Source of the DNA: Clostridiales bacterium
GTDB lineage: Bacteria; Bacillota; Clostridia; Peptostreptococcales; Anaerovoracaceae
Assembly: GCA_015243575.1 (NCBI GenBank)
Contig: CP042469.1
Location: 620,001-684,000 of the forward strand
Reading direction: 5' to 3'
DNA length: 64,000 nt
The position numbers and the translations under genes are program-made. Under the pieces are notes generated by a model. That model did not search any database. It saw only the letters and a program-made list of their open reading frames with translations, and was not told the DNA's origin. Numbering within the stretch: the first letter of the stretch is position 1; each line of letters begins with the position of its first letter. Below, in pieces: positions 8,777 to 20,155 of the stretch.

Positions 8777-10906
8777 ATGTCGAAGCATTTGTTTACTCAA
8801 GCCTATGAAGGCGCCGTGGTTGCCACCAGCTATGCTGAAATTCTACTGACCCAGGCGATCCGCGAGCACGGAGAAGATACACTCGTATGTTATCCTGACA
8901 CTGCATATAAACTGCCGGTCATCACTGCTCTCAGCGGAGAGGACGTCAGTACGCTGAAGGATCTGGTGCCCATTCTAAACCGCATCAGAATGACCAAGGT
9001 ACGGGATGAATTGACCCTTGACGGAGCAAAGACCAATGGCGAAGCGGCGTTTTATGCGGCAGAAATCATTGAGGCGCTGCGCTATCTGGGCGGCAACAAT
9101 CCCCACGTAGAGCCCTGGACAGGATTTCTGACAGACCCTGTACTGAGAAAATTCGGAATTCAACTGGTAGACTTCACCATTCCTGGTGTTGCCGTTATCA
9201 TCGGAAAAGCACCGGACAGCAAAACCGCTGCGAAGCTCATCAAGGATCTTCAGAGCAAGGGCATCATGCTGATGCTGTGCAATGAGATCATCGAGCAGCT
9301 TCTGGAAGAGAACGTAAAACTGGGAATCGACTATATTGCATTCCCCCTTGGGAATTTCACACAGGCGATCCATGCAGTCAACTTTGCGCTGCGCAGTGGT
9401 CTCGCCTTTGGAGGAATCGCCCCGGGCAATAAAACAGAACAGCTCCAGTATCAGAGAAACCGTGTACGCGCGTTTGTTCTCGCTTTGGGAGAGCAGGACG
9501 AGGTGCGAATCGCCGCAGAATTCGGGGCCATCATGCTGGGTTTTCCCACCATTACCGATCAGCCGCTGGAAGAGGAAGTGCCCGACTGGTATGTTTACAT
9601 GCCGGACTATGAAAAGATGGCTGCTTTTGCCCTGGAACTCAGAGGGATCAAAATCAAGATTGTTGACATCCCTGTACCCATTACCATCGGCCCGGCCTTC
9701 GAAGGAGAAGTCATCAGAAAGGCAGATGCTTATGTAGAATTTGGCGGAGGAAAGGCTCCTGGATTCGAATATGTCAAAATGGTGGGACCTGACGATATTG
9801 AGGACGGAAGAATTACCGTGGTGGGCCCTGAAATTGATGATGTGGAAGATGGGGCAATTCTCCCCATCGGTATCTATATCAAGATCTACGGAAGAAAGAT
9901 GCAGTCAGACTTTGAGGGTGTGCTGGAGCGCCGTGTCCATTACTTTATCAACTACGGAGAAGGCTTGTGGCACGTTGCACAAAGAGATCTATGCTGGCTC
10001 CGAATCAGTAAAGATGCAAAAGAGAAAGGGTTTAAGTTCAAGGATTTCGGAGAAATCCTGATCGCAAAATATAAATCGGAATTCCCAGCCATCGTGGATC
10101 GCGTTGAGGTTACTATATATACTGAAGAAGCGCTGGTCAATGAGAAGATGGAAGAGGCAAGAGAGGCATACAGAGTCAGAGATGAGCGGCTTGGCGGTCT
10201 GACAGACGAGTCTGTGGACGAATTCTATTCCTGCCTGCTCTGTCAGTCCTTTGCCCCAAACCATGTCTGTATCGTAACACCGGAACGTGTAGGCCTTTGC
10301 GGTGCCGTCAGCTGGCTGGATGCCAAGGCTTCCTTTGAGATTACCCCAACAGGTCCAAACCAGCCCCTGAAAAAGGAAGGAGTTGTGGATGAGGAAAAGG
10401 GGATCTGGAGAAGTCTCAACGAGTATGTCTATACTGCCTCTAATCAGTCGGTGGAGGAAGTTGCGCTGTATACCCTGATGGAACTTCCCATGAGCTCCTG
10501 CGGATGTTTTGAAGCGATCATGGCCATCGTACCGGAAGCCAATGGCCTGATGATCACCACCAGAGAACACTCTGGAATGACCCCTTGCGGCATGACCTTC
10601 TCCACCCTGGCAGGTGCTGTAGGCGGCGGTGTGCAATCGCCGGGCTTTATGGGAATCGGAAAACGATATATCATCAGTAAAAAATTCATAAAAGCGGATA
10701 ACGGGATCGGAAGAATTGTCTGGATGCCCAAGGATCTTAAAGAGTCTCTCAGAGGAGAGATGACAAAGATTGCAGAGGAGCAGGGCCTTGGCAGTGACTT
10801 TGTTGATAAGATTGCAGATGAGACCATCGGTACTGCCACCGAAGAAATCCTTTTCTTCCTGGAGGAAAAACAGCATCCTGCGTTTACCATGGATCCGCTG
10901 TTCTAA
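8777..10906 (+). CDS. acsB: Acetyl-CoA synthase (ACS, alpha subunit)
   Basis: A 709-residue acetyl-CoA synthase that condenses CO, the corrinoid-bound methyl and CoA. The A-cluster ligands are visible: CLLCQSFAPNHVC and GLCGA hold the 4Fe-4S part, and Cys575-Gly576-Cys577 (SSCGCFE) holds the distal nickel. Length is close to the 729-residue Moorella enzyme, so the N-terminal CODH-contacting domain is retained, as in bacterial rather than archaeal ACS. The ribosome site AGGAGGGG overlaps the acsA stop, implying coupled translation. Confidence 0.97.
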   Translation: MSKHLFTQAYEGAVVATSYAEILLTQAIREHGEDTLVCYPDTAYKLPVITALSGEDVSTLKDLVPILNRIRMTKVRDELTLDGAKTNGEAAFYAAEIIEALRYLGGNNPHVEPWTGFLTDPVLRKFGIQLVDFTIPGVAVIIGKAPDSKTAAKLIKDLQSKGIMLMLCNEIIEQLLEENVKLGIDYIAFPLGNFTQAIHAVNFALRSGLAFGGIAPGNKTEQLQYQRNRVRAFVLALGEQDEVRIAAEFGAIMLGFPTITDQPLEEEVPDWYVYMPDYEKMAAFALELRGIKIKIVDIPVPITIGPAFEGEVIRKADAYVEFGGGKAPGFEYVKMVGPDDIEDGRITVVGPEIDDVEDGAILPIGIYIKIYGRKMQSDFEGVLERRVHYFINYGEGLWHVAQRDLCWLRISKDAKEKGFKFKDFGEILIAKYKSEFPAIVDRVEVTIYTEEALVNEKMEEAREAYRVRDERLGGLTDESVDEFYSCLLCQSFAPNHVCIVTPERVGLCGAVSWLDAKASFEITPTGPNQPLKKEGVVDEEKGIWRSLNEYVYTASNQSVEEVALYTLMELPMSSCGCFEAIMAIVPEANGLMITTREHSGMTPCGMTFSTLAGAVGGGVQSPGFMGIGKRYIISKKFIKADNGIGRIVWMPKDLKESLRGEMTKIAEEQGLGSDFVDKIADETIGTATEEILFFLEEKQHPAFTMDPLF

Positions 10907-10949
10907 CGTTTTCAAGTATCAACCAAACAAATCACTAATAAATTGCAAA

Positions 10950-11067
10950 GGAAATTTTATTCACAGCGGTTCATGCTCAAGTGAGAATTGGAGCGGCTTA
11001 TCGCACTCGATCCCCAAATGAAGGCGGGAAAGCTGCGTAGAAAAATGATGCTGTGAATAGAATTTCC
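10950..11067. repeat. 118-bp element bounded by 18-bp inverted repeats
   Basis: The 18 bases at 10950-10967 are complementary to 11050-11067 with a single G-U wobble. They enclose 82 bases that could form smaller internal stems. The element fills most of the acsB-acsC gap. It could be a structured mRNA region or a small miniature-transposon-like insertion; no clear target duplication is seen. The AAGGAG site of acsC lies just outside it. Confidence 0.6.
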
Positions 11068-11092
11068 AAGCAAGAAAAGGAGATGTGAAATT

Positions 11093-12427
11093 ATGGCACT
11101 AACAGGATTAGACATTTTCAAGTTATTACCGAAAACCAACTGTAAGGATTGCGGAAACCCAACCTGCCTTGCATTTGCTATGGCTTTGGCAGCATCCAAA
11201 ACCTCCATCGAAAATTGTCCTCACATTTCAGAAGAGGCTAAGGAGACACTTGGCGGAGCTTCTGCACCTCCCATCAAGCTTGTAAAGGTTGGCAAAGAAG
11301 GCTACGCGAGAGAACTGGGAGATGAGGTTGTATTATTTAGACATGATAAAACCTTCTATCATCCAACCTGCTTCGCAGTAGAAATCTCCGACACCCTGAC
11401 GGGAGACGCGCTGACGGCCAAGGTAGAAAAGGTGAATAGCCTGACGTTCGAGAGAGTCGGTGAGCTGGTTTCCATCGATATGATCGCTGTCAGGAACGAT
11501 TCCGGAAGCCCTGAGGCATTCGAAATTGCTGTTAAAGCAGTAGCCGAGAAAACCTGCTTTGCTACCGTGCTGATCAGTGAAGACCCTGCTGCCATGGAAA
11601 AAGGCCTTGCGGTCATAGGAACATCAAAGCCGTTGATTTACGCAGCAACAGAAGCAAACTATGAGAAGATGGTGGATCTTGCAAAGAAATTTGACTGTCC
11701 TCTCGTCGTAAAGGGTGACGGGCTGGAAGCGACAGCAGCACTGGTGGAAAAGGTTGCGGCCTCCTACAAAGAGCTGGTTATCGATACCGGTACAAGAGCG
11801 CTCTCTCAGGCGCTTGCTGAAATCACACAGATTAGAAGACTTGCCATTAAAAAGAGATTCCGTCCTCTGGGATATCCCGTCATCGCATTTACCGCATCCG
11901 ATGACCCGAAAGAGGAAGTCCTGGAAGCCAGTGTGTACGCTGCCAAATATGCCAGCATCGTCGTGTTGAAGGCGGATGAAAAGTCTCAGATACTGCCTCT
12001 TATGGCTCAGAGGATGAACATATACACCGACCCGCAGAAGCCAAGTCAGGTTGAGCCGAAGGTATATGCCATCGGAGCAGCCACCAAGGAATCTCCGGTT
12101 TACGTAACAACAAACTTCTCCTTGACCTACTACACCGTCGAAGGAGAAATATCAGGAAGCAAGATTCCTTCCTATATCATCGCCTGTCCCACAGACGGAA
12201 CCTCAGTACTGACCGCCTGGGCAGCGGGAAAATTCAACGGCGACAAGATCGCGGAATTCATGAAAGAATGCGGAATCGATAGCGTTGTTGATCATAAAAA
12301 CATCGTCATTCCAGGATACGTGGCTGTAATCAAAGGAGCTCTCGAAGAAAAATCCGGCTGGAAGGTTATGGTTGGACCGGCTGAGGCGTCGGGGTTGCCT
12401 GCATTTGCGAAGTCCTACTTCGCTTAA
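11093..12427 (+). CDS. acsC: Corrinoid iron-sulfur protein large subunit
   Basis: A 444-residue gamma subunit of the corrinoid iron-sulfur protein, which carries the methyl group from AcsE to acetyl-CoA synthase. The N-terminal 4Fe-4S motif has Cys17, Cys20, Cys25 and Cys42 (spacing C-x2-C-x4-C-x16-C). The central TIM barrel and the C-terminal corrinoid-binding part (ending VGPAEASGLPAFAKSYF) are complete. It follows the hairpin element at 10950-11067. Partner small subunit acsD lies at 15192. Confidence 0.96.
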   Translation: MALTGLDIFKLLPKTNCKDCGNPTCLAFAMALAASKTSIENCPHISEEAKETLGGASAPPIKLVKVGKEGYARELGDEVVLFRHDKTFYHPTCFAVEISDTLTGDALTAKVEKVNSLTFERVGELVSIDMIAVRNDSGSPEAFEIAVKAVAEKTCFATVLISEDPAAMEKGLAVIGTSKPLIYAATEANYEKMVDLAKKFDCPLVVKGDGLEATAALVEKVAASYKELVIDTGTRALSQALAEITQIRRLAIKKRFRPLGYPVIAFTASDDPKEEVLEASVYAAKYASIVVLKADEKSQILPLMAQRMNIYTDPQKPSQVEPKVYAIGAATKESPVYVTTNFSLTYYTVEGEISGSKIPSYIIACPTDGTSVLTAWAAGKFNGDKIAEFMKECGIDSVVDHKNIVIPGYVAVIKGALEEKSGWKVMVGPAEASGLPAFAKSYFA

Positions 12428-12460
12428 TTGCTTGTTAATTTTGCGTGATGAGGATTTTAT

Positions 12461-14362
12461 ATGGCACAATATCAAGTGACATTTCTACCTGACAATATTG
12501 AAATTACCGTTGAAGAGGGAACCAATCTGCTGGAAGCGGCAAGAAACGCGGGAATCGAACTGGGCAGCCCCTGCGGCGGCAACGGAACCTGCGGTAAGTG
12601 CGCCGTGCGGGTCACTTCAGGCCTTTACGAAGCCGGGAACGATTTTCACCTGGCGGAAGACTCGAAGACCCAGGGGGATACTCTGTCCTGCACTGCTTCT
12701 GTTAAGGGTGATCTGACGGTTGAAATTCCCGAAAAATCCAGAATGAAAAAGCATAAGGTTGTTCTTTCGGAACGACAGATCAAAGAAAATAGTTTCTTGC
12801 AGCAGAACGGAATAAATCCTGTGGGAAGAAAGTATCATCTTATGCTCACAAAGCCTGATCTTAAGGATAATATGAACGACCTTGACAGAGTAAGGAAGGC
12901 TTTAAGGAAAGAATACGGTGTCACAGAAGCAACGATTTCGCTGGACGGTCTGCGAAAGCTGCCTGAAGCGATTCGGCTGGGGAATTTTGAAATCACCATT
13001 ACTGCGATCATGGTTCAAGGCCGGTGCGAGATCATCGGTGTGGAACCAGGAAAGATGGAAAAGCCCGTTTTCGGGGCGGCTGTGGACATGGGAACCACCA
13101 CCGTAGTTGTGGTTTTGGTGGATCTGGACAGCGGTACCATCTTGGATCAGGAGGGGACTTACAATAAACAGGCCACGTATGGTTCTGATGTAATCTCAAG
13201 AATCATTTATGCCGATGAGAACCAAGACGGACTGAGTACCCTCAAAGAGGCAGCGACGGATACGGTCAACGAACTGCTGAAGGCACTCCTTGCGAGAAAC
13301 GGCCTTTCCGCAGGGGACATCATTTCTATGGTTTGCGGAGGAAATACAGTGATGACCCACCTGCTTCTGGGAGTCACACCTACTTATTTGAGGCTGGAAC
13401 CCTATCTCCCGGCGGCGGTAACGTTTCCTGCAGTGAATGCGGAAACACTAGGAATTGGTATTCATCCTCATGCCCCGGTTTTGACACTTCCTTCTGTTGC
13501 AAGTTATGTGGGAGGGGATATCTCGGCGGGCGTATTTGCAATTCTGCCCAAAAATTCTGATGATCTGAACCTGTTCATCGACATTGGAACCAACGGAGAA
13601 TTGGTACTGGGCAACAGCGAATGGCTGGTTACCTGTTCCTGCTCAGCAGGTCCCGCGTTTGAAGGTTCAGGAATCAACTGCGGGATGAGAGCTATGGATG
13701 GAGCCATTGATTGGATTGAGATCGATCCTGTCAATTTGGAGGCTGGCTATCGTGTGATTAACGGTGGGAAACCCTTGGGGATTTGCGGCTCCGGTTTGAT
13801 TTATTCTCTTTCGGAGATGCTGGAAGCCGGAATCATTGACAGAGCGGGAAAAATCCGTCTGCCAGCGGAGGTTCCGGGTGCATGCAGAAGCAGGATTAGG
13901 ATCGGACCGGAAGGAGCGGAATATCTTCTGGTACCTGAATCAGAAAGCGGTACAGGCAGAGATATCGTGATCACAGAGGGGGATATCAAGAATCTACTAA
14001 GGGCAAAGGGAGCGATCTTTGCAGGAATCAGAACCATGCTGCAGCAAGTTCAGCTGGATATGAGTGTTATCTCTAATGTTTTTATCGCCGGAGGCTTCGG
14101 AAAATATATCAACATTACAGATGCAGTGCGGATCGGCTTGCTGCCGGATTTGCCGGAAGAGAAATATGAGTATGTGGGCAACAGCTGTATTCAGGGTGCC
14201 ATTCTGGGATTGCTTTCCCTGGAGGCCCTGATGGAAATGGATGAGATTGCATCGAAGATGACGTATTTGGAACTATCCATAGGGAATCAATTTATGGATG
14301 AATTCATTTCAGCAGTATTCATACCCCATACAGACCTCAGCTTATTCCCCAGTTTGCAATAA
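12461..14362 (+). CDS. acsV: Corrinoid activation protein, 2Fe-2S ferredoxin plus ASKHA ATPase
   Basis: A 633-residue reductive activator of corrinoid enzymes (RACE), which uses ATP to return inactive Co(II) corrinoid to Co(I). The N-terminal plant-type 2Fe-2S domain has the motif CGGNGTCGKCAVR and a fourth Cys in LSCTAS. The ASKHA ATPase region has AVDMGTTT, FIDIGTNGE, GICGSGLIY and FIAGGFGKYINI. It is expected to service the corrinoid iron-sulfur protein encoded around it. A shorter relative without the 2Fe-2S domain is at 30199. Confidence 0.93.
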   Translation: MAQYQVTFLPDNIEITVEEGTNLLEAARNAGIELGSPCGGNGTCGKCAVRVTSGLYEAGNDFHLAEDSKTQGDTLSCTASVKGDLTVEIPEKSRMKKHKVVLSERQIKENSFLQQNGINPVGRKYHLMLTKPDLKDNMNDLDRVRKALRKEYGVTEATISLDGLRKLPEAIRLGNFEITITAIMVQGRCEIIGVEPGKMEKPVFGAAVDMGTTTVVVVLVDLDSGTILDQEGTYNKQATYGSDVISRIIYADENQDGLSTLKEAATDTVNELLKALLARNGLSAGDIISMVCGGNTVMTHLLLGVTPTYLRLEPYLPAAVTFPAVNAETLGIGIHPHAPVLTLPSVASYVGGDISAGVFAILPKNSDDLNLFIDIGTNGELVLGNSEWLVTCSCSAGPAFEGSGINCGMRAMDGAIDWIEIDPVNLEAGYRVINGGKPLGICGSGLIYSLSEMLEAGIIDRAGKIRLPAEVPGACRSRIRIGPEGAEYLLVPESESGTGRDIVITEGDIKNLLRAKGAIFAGIRTMLQQVQLDMSVISNVFIAGGFGKYINITDAVRIGLLPDLPEEKYEYVGNSCIQGAILGLLSLEALMEMDEIASKMTYLELSIGNQFMDEFISAVFIPHTDLSLFPSLQ

Positions 14363-14393
14363 GGGGAAACCGGACACGAAAGGAGTTCACAGG

Positions 14394-15149
14394 ATGACAG
14401 TACAAATAGCAGTAGCAGGAAAAGGTGGAACAGGGAAAACTTCATTCTGCGCACTGTTGATCAGATATCTGATTGAGAGAGGCAAGACCCCAATCCTGGC
14501 GGTGGACGCAGATGCGAACGCAAATCTCAACGAAGCATTGGGTTTTTCCATTGAAAATGAAACGGTATCGGAATTGATCGCAGCAACCAAGGATCCAAAT
14601 GCAATCCCTTCCGGTATGACTCAGGATGTTTTCATCGAGTATAAGCTCAACGCAGCGTTGGAAGAGGGAAAGAATGTTGATCTCATTGTCATGGGAGGAC
14701 CGGAAGGCCCTGGCTGCTTCTGCTTTCCCAACAATATCCTGCGTAAATATCTGGATCACCTCTCCAAAGGGTATCAATATATTGTCATGGACAATGAAGC
14801 AGGACTGGAGCATATCAGCAGAAGAACTACGCGGGATATCGATGTGATGTTTGTGGTCAGCGATTGTTCCGCAAGGTCAGTTCGATCTGCCGGAAGGATT
14901 CATCAGCTGGTCAAACAACTGGATACAAAAGTGAAAAATCTTTATCTCATTCTGAACAAAGCGGCGCCTGAGGATGCCGAAGCCCTGAAGGAAGAAATTG
15001 AAAAAACAGGACTGAAGCTTGCAGGTCTCATTCCAGCTGATCCGATGATCACCAGCTTCGATATTGGAGGGAAGGCGCTCTTTGATCTGCCTGAGAACTC
15101 ACCGGCAGTAGGGGAACTTTTTAAAATTCTTGACCAATTAAAAATATGA
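14394..15149 (+). CDS. CooC-type nickel ATPase (second copy)
   Basis: A 251-residue MinD-like ATPase with P-loop GKGGTGKTS, the AVDADANANLNEALG segment, and a CxC-bearing PGCFCFPNN about residue 110. This is the CooC-like ATPase usually found between acsV and acsD in acetogens. I place the start at 14394, preceded by AGGAGT; the frame extends upstream into acsV but without a ribosome site. With the other ATPase at 5955 it gives two candidate nickel-insertion factors, perhaps one for CODH and one for ACS (inference). Confidence 0.9.
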   Translation: MTVQIAVAGKGGTGKTSFCALLIRYLIERGKTPILAVDADANANLNEALGFSIENETVSELIAATKDPNAIPSGMTQDVFIEYKLNAALEEGKNVDLIVMGGPEGPGCFCFPNNILRKYLDHLSKGYQYIVMDNEAGLEHISRRTTRDIDVMFVVSDCSARSVRSAGRIHQLVKQLDTKVKNLYLILNKAAPEDAEALKEEIEKTGLKLAGLIPADPMITSFDIGGKALFDLPENSPAVGELFKILDQLKI

Positions 15150-15191
15150 ATGTGGAATTCAACAAGCAAGGGATGAAAGGAGAATCAATCA

Positions 15192-17020
<1,829 letters not shown>

Positions 17021-17114
17021 CGGCACTGTTTTCAGTTGAAAATATAGTGAATTTGAAAACAATACGATACAATTCTAATTGAACATAGTATGAATACAAA
17101 CGGGGGTAGATAAA

Positions 17115-17312
17115 ATGTGTGAATCAACTGTATATCTCATCGATAAGAACGGAAAAGAGAGCCTTTTCTTTGAATTGGTAGACAAAATCGTGCCGGATCA
17201 GAACACAGTCTATCTGGAGGACATCCTGGGGCAGAAAAAGTCAATCCAGGCAAGGATCAAGGAACTGGCGCTGGTAGACCACAGGATCGTGCTCGAAGAG
17301 ATCGGGGAATAA
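17115..17312 (+). CDS. cooT: CooT family nickel-binding protein
   Basis: A 64-residue protein starting MCESTVYL, the signature of the small CooT family; in this family Cys2 is the nickel ligand and the protein is linked to CODH maturation. The rest is an SH3-like fold with VYLEDILGQKK and a conserved charged C-terminus. GGGGG-type ribosome site upstream. Its place right after acsE supports a nickel-handling role for CODH/ACS. Confidence 0.85.
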   Translation: MCESTVYLIDKNGKESLFFELVDKIVPDQNTVYLEDILGQKKSIQARIKELALVDHRIVLEEIGE

Positions 17313-17330
17313 ATAAAATAGGTGATATTA

Positions 17331-17362
17331 CACCGCGTTGCAGACATTCTCGCAACGCGGTG
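17331..17362 (+). terminator. Strong 11-bp hairpin, probable terminator or attenuator
   Basis: CACCGCGTTGC (17331-17341) and its exact complement (17352-17362) enclose a 10-base loop. The following TGGTTTGC is a poor T tract, so it may be an attenuator or an mRNA-stabilising 3' end that lowers expression of the two genes downstream. Confidence 0.6.
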
Positions 17363-17393
17363 GTTTGCATGTTACAGAATAAGGAGTTTTCAT

Positions 17394-18284
17394 ATGGACT
17401 TAAGTACGCTGCGCAAAGCGCTGGAAGCAGAGCGTTATGTATTTGACGATAATCTACTGACGACCTTGTACATTGCGATCAAACTGGGAAAACCTCTCCT
17501 TATTGAAGGCGCCGCCGGTGTCGGAAAAACCGAAGTGGCTAAGGTTTTGGCTGCCGCATATGGGGTTGAACTTACGAGGCTGCAATGCTACGGAGGTCTG
17601 GATGAGGCCAAAGCCTTGTACGAATGGAATTACCAAAAACAGCTTCTAAGTATTCAACTGAATCTGCAGCAGGGCAGCGATACAGAAGAAGGTGGGGACA
17701 AGAGGCTAGAAGGTCTCTTCAGCAGAGATTTTCTGCTGGAACGGCCGCTGCTGAAAGCCATCAGCAGTGACAGGGAAGAGGTACTGCTGATTGATGAAAT
17801 TGATAAAGCGGATGAGGAATTTGAAGCTTTTCTTCTTGAACTCCTGTCGGATTTTCAGGTATCCATCCCTGAGCTGGGAACTGTTAGAGCAAAGATGCGC
17901 CCCGTTATTGTTCTGACCAGCAATAACACACGGCAGCTTTCCGATGCACTTCGAAGAAGATGTGCTTATCTCTTCATTGAATATCCGACCATTGAGAAAG
18001 AGTGCGCTATCATAAACGCGAAAATACCTGGGGTACCGGACAAGCTCGCAGCTGATGTGGCTGCCGCCGCAGCATACTTGAGAAGCAACGAAAAGATATT
18101 CAAAAAACCTTCTATTGCTGAGACCCTGGACTGGGCTTCTGCACTGATGGCGCTGAATCAGAAGCTGCTTGATGAAGAAAGCGCCGCAAAGACCGTAGGA
18201 TTTATGCTGAAGAATCAGGAGGATATTTTGGAGTTTTCGGAGGGCGGCGGATTTGGACGATTTATTACTCAACAACTTACTTAG
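17394..18284 (+). CDS. MoxR-type AAA+ ATPase (CoxD-like)
   Basis: A 296-residue AAA+ ATPase of the MoxR class. Walker A is EGAAGVGKTE (about residues 39-48), Walker B is LLIDEIDKADEEFE, and a sensor segment reads VLTSNNTRQLSDALRRRC. I use the ATG at 17394, preceded by AAGGAG; the upstream extension would cross the hairpin. MoxR proteins work with VWA-domain partners as metal-centre or complex-assembly chaperones; the partner gene overlaps its 3' end. In aerobic CO oxidisers the equivalent CoxD/CoxE pair matures Mo-Cu CODH. Here it follows nickel CODH/ACS genes. Confidence 0.85.
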   Translation: MDLSTLRKALEAERYVFDDNLLTTLYIAIKLGKPLLIEGAAGVGKTEVAKVLAAAYGVELTRLQCYGGLDEAKALYEWNYQKQLLSIQLNLQQGSDTEEGGDKRLEGLFSRDFLLERPLLKAISSDREEVLLIDEIDKADEEFEAFLLELLSDFQVSIPELGTVRAKMRPVIVLTSNNTRQLSDALRRRCAYLFIEYPTIEKECAIINAKIPGVPDKLAADVAAAAAYLRSNEKIFKKPSIAETLDWASALMALNQKLLDEESAAKTVGFMLKNQEDILEFSEGGGFGRFITQQLT

Positions 18285-19569
18285 ATTTTTCGAAGTTCTG
18301 CGAACTGCAGGAGTCAGGGGTAGCCTGTCGGAAGCCATTGATGCTATCGAAGCACTTACCTGTGTGGACGTGATGGATCGGGCGGCGGTGAAGGCAGCTC
18401 TCTCTGCATGTGTTGCAAAGAGCGAAACCGAAAGAAAGATCTTTTCCGAGTGCTTTGAGCGGTTTTTCATCAATCCTGTTGAGAAGAGCAATTATGTTAC
18501 CCGCAAATCAAAGGCCAGAGAGCAGCGGAAACTGGAAATCCTTGAAAAAGCTTCCGAACTCCAGTATCAAGGTCAGGAGCTTGATCTCAGCGATGAGCTC
18601 AAAGAGATCTACTCTGAGATAACCGTCTCTGAGCGACAAAGCATTCTGGATTTCCTGGAGCGGTCTTCCATGGGAAAAAACATGAAGTCCCATTTCAAGC
18701 CCATCACGGAAAATGTGGTAAAGGGGAAGCTGAACAATCTGAAAAACAAGTGCCAAAAGCCCCACAATCACCATCAATGCAGTATTTTTTACAGCCCGGT
18801 CTCAGAAGCTGGAATCATTGCGGAGGATGCGGAGGAAGCAATCCGTGAGGAAAACAGTCTCATCTATAAAAATCTGAGTACCATCGAAGATAAAGATATG
18901 CCTGCTGTCATTCAGCTGATCAGAGCTATGGCGGAGCGGCTGAGAAAGAGCACGAGAAGGCGGCTGCGTACAACGGGAAGAGCCGGTCTTGACTTTAAAC
19001 GGACCATCAGTTCCAGCATTGCTTCGGGAGGTACCTTGTTTCGATTAAAATATAAAAGAAAGCACGGTCCAAAACAAAGAATCCTTACCCTCTGCGATGT
19101 CTCAGCCTCTATGTACCGGTTTTCAGGTTTTGTGCTGAAATTTATCTCCTGCCTCCATGCCGAAGTTTCTTCTGCGGACAATTATGTATTTTCTACAGGA
19201 ATTGAAAAGCTCAACATCAGGAGCTTTACAACCTCTACTGATATTGAGCAGGAAATTACCAAAAGCAAGGTGTGGAAAAAAGGAACGGACATCGGTCAGG
19301 CAATCCGCCATATTCTGACGGACCGATTTGCGATTGTTAATTCGTCCACCGTCGTTATCATCGTCAGCGATGCAAAGACGCTCAATGTGGCAAAAGCCAC
19401 AGAGGAGCTGAAGCAGCTGGCGGCGAAAGTAAAGCAGATCTATTGGCTCAACCCCATACACGAATCCGACTGGGGTGAAATCGCCGGGTTGGATGGATTT
19501 AAGCAGTACTGTGTCATGCTGGACTGCAGCAATCTTGACAAGCTGAGTAGAGCATGTGAACGGTTATGA
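18253..19569 (+). CDS. VWA-domain protein (CoxE-like), MoxR partner
   Basis: A 438-residue protein with a long helical N-terminal half and a C-terminal von Willebrand A domain. The MIDAS metal site is complete: DVSAS, then GTDIGQAI, then IVSDAKTLN. It begins with TTG at 18253, 32 bases inside the AAA+ gene, with GGAGG upstream, so the two products are coupled in translation. Such pairs assemble or activate metalloenzymes; CODH/ACS is the natural candidate by context (inference). It is the last gene of the acs region. Confidence 0.82.
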   Translation: MDDLLLNNLLRFFEVLRTAGVRGSLSEAIDAIEALTCVDVMDRAAVKAALSACVAKSETERKIFSECFERFFINPVEKSNYVTRKSKAREQRKLEILEKASELQYQGQELDLSDELKEIYSEITVSERQSILDFLERSSMGKNMKSHFKPITENVVKGKLNNLKNKCQKPHNHHQCSIFYSPVSEAGIIAEDAEEAIREENSLIYKNLSTIEDKDMPAVIQLIRAMAERLRKSTRRRLRTTGRAGLDFKRTISSSIASGGTLFRLKYKRKHGPKQRILTLCDVSASMYRFSGFVLKFISCLHAEVSSADNYVFSTGIEKLNIRSFTTSTDIEQEITKSKVWKKGTDIGQAIRHILTDRFAIVNSSTVVIIVSDAKTLNVAKATEELKQLAAKVKQIYWLNPIHESDWGEIAGLDGFKQYCVMLDCSNLDKLSRACERL

Positions 19570-19618
19570 TAGATTCAGAGTATTTGAGAGATATCCTTGA
19601 AAGGCCATGTCAGATGGA

Positions 19619-20095
19619 TTATTGATTTGGTGGATTTTGAGTAGTGGAATCTACTGAAAAATATTTTGACATCCAATCGATAAGTTCCTCTCGGTCATCT
19701 AATATTTTGCTTACTGAATCTATATAATTCTGCGTAAGCGCTTCGCTGTTTTCTTTAAATTTCATAGATATCTTTGCCTGCTCGTCTGAAGAGGCATCTG
19801 GACTTGATGCCAATTCATTCTGCATCGAATACCAAAGCTTAGAAGAGGCAAAATAGTATTCTGCAGACAACTGCTTTAGTTCATCCATATTCACATCTGA
19901 TACATGAAAATCATCCTGAAATTTCATTCTCAATTTAGCTGCATTTTCTTCGCCTTCTCTCCAGAATAATTCATATAATGCACCTGCCGCTTTTTCATAA
20001 GCAACTTTTTCCACCTTATCATCTTTTATTGAAAAAAATAATACTAGTATCAGACCAAGTGCTAATAACAATAAGATAACTCCGACTTTTCTCAT
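19619..20095 (-). CDS. Membrane-anchored protein of unknown function, short paralogue
   Basis: A 158-residue protein with one N-terminal hydrophobic segment (VILLLLALGLILVLFF) and an extracellular helical domain. The domain repeats the pattern of the neighbour at 20248: YEKAAGALYELFWREGEEN, a stretch ending DELKQLSAEYYFA, and SKLWYSMQNEL. It lacks the neighbour's C-terminal 150 residues. I do not recognise the family. The two genes probably arose by duplication. Confidence 0.6.
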   Translation of the reverse strand: MRKVGVILLLLALGLILVLFFSIKDDKVEKVAYEKAAGALYELFWREGEENAAKLRMKFQDDFHVSDVNMDELKQLSAEYYFASSKLWYSMQNELASSPDASSDEQAKISMKFKENSEALTQNYIDSVSKILDDREELIDWMSKYFSVDSTTQNPPNQ

Positions 20096-20155
20096 AGAAG
20101 ATTTACCTTCCTTTAGGATATCCTATAAAATATTTGATGGTATTTTGGTAAAATA

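Noticed and set aside
9989-10915. Long antisense frame (308 codons) opposite acsB
   Set aside because: It mirrors codon bias of acsB, has no ribosome site and resembles no protein family.
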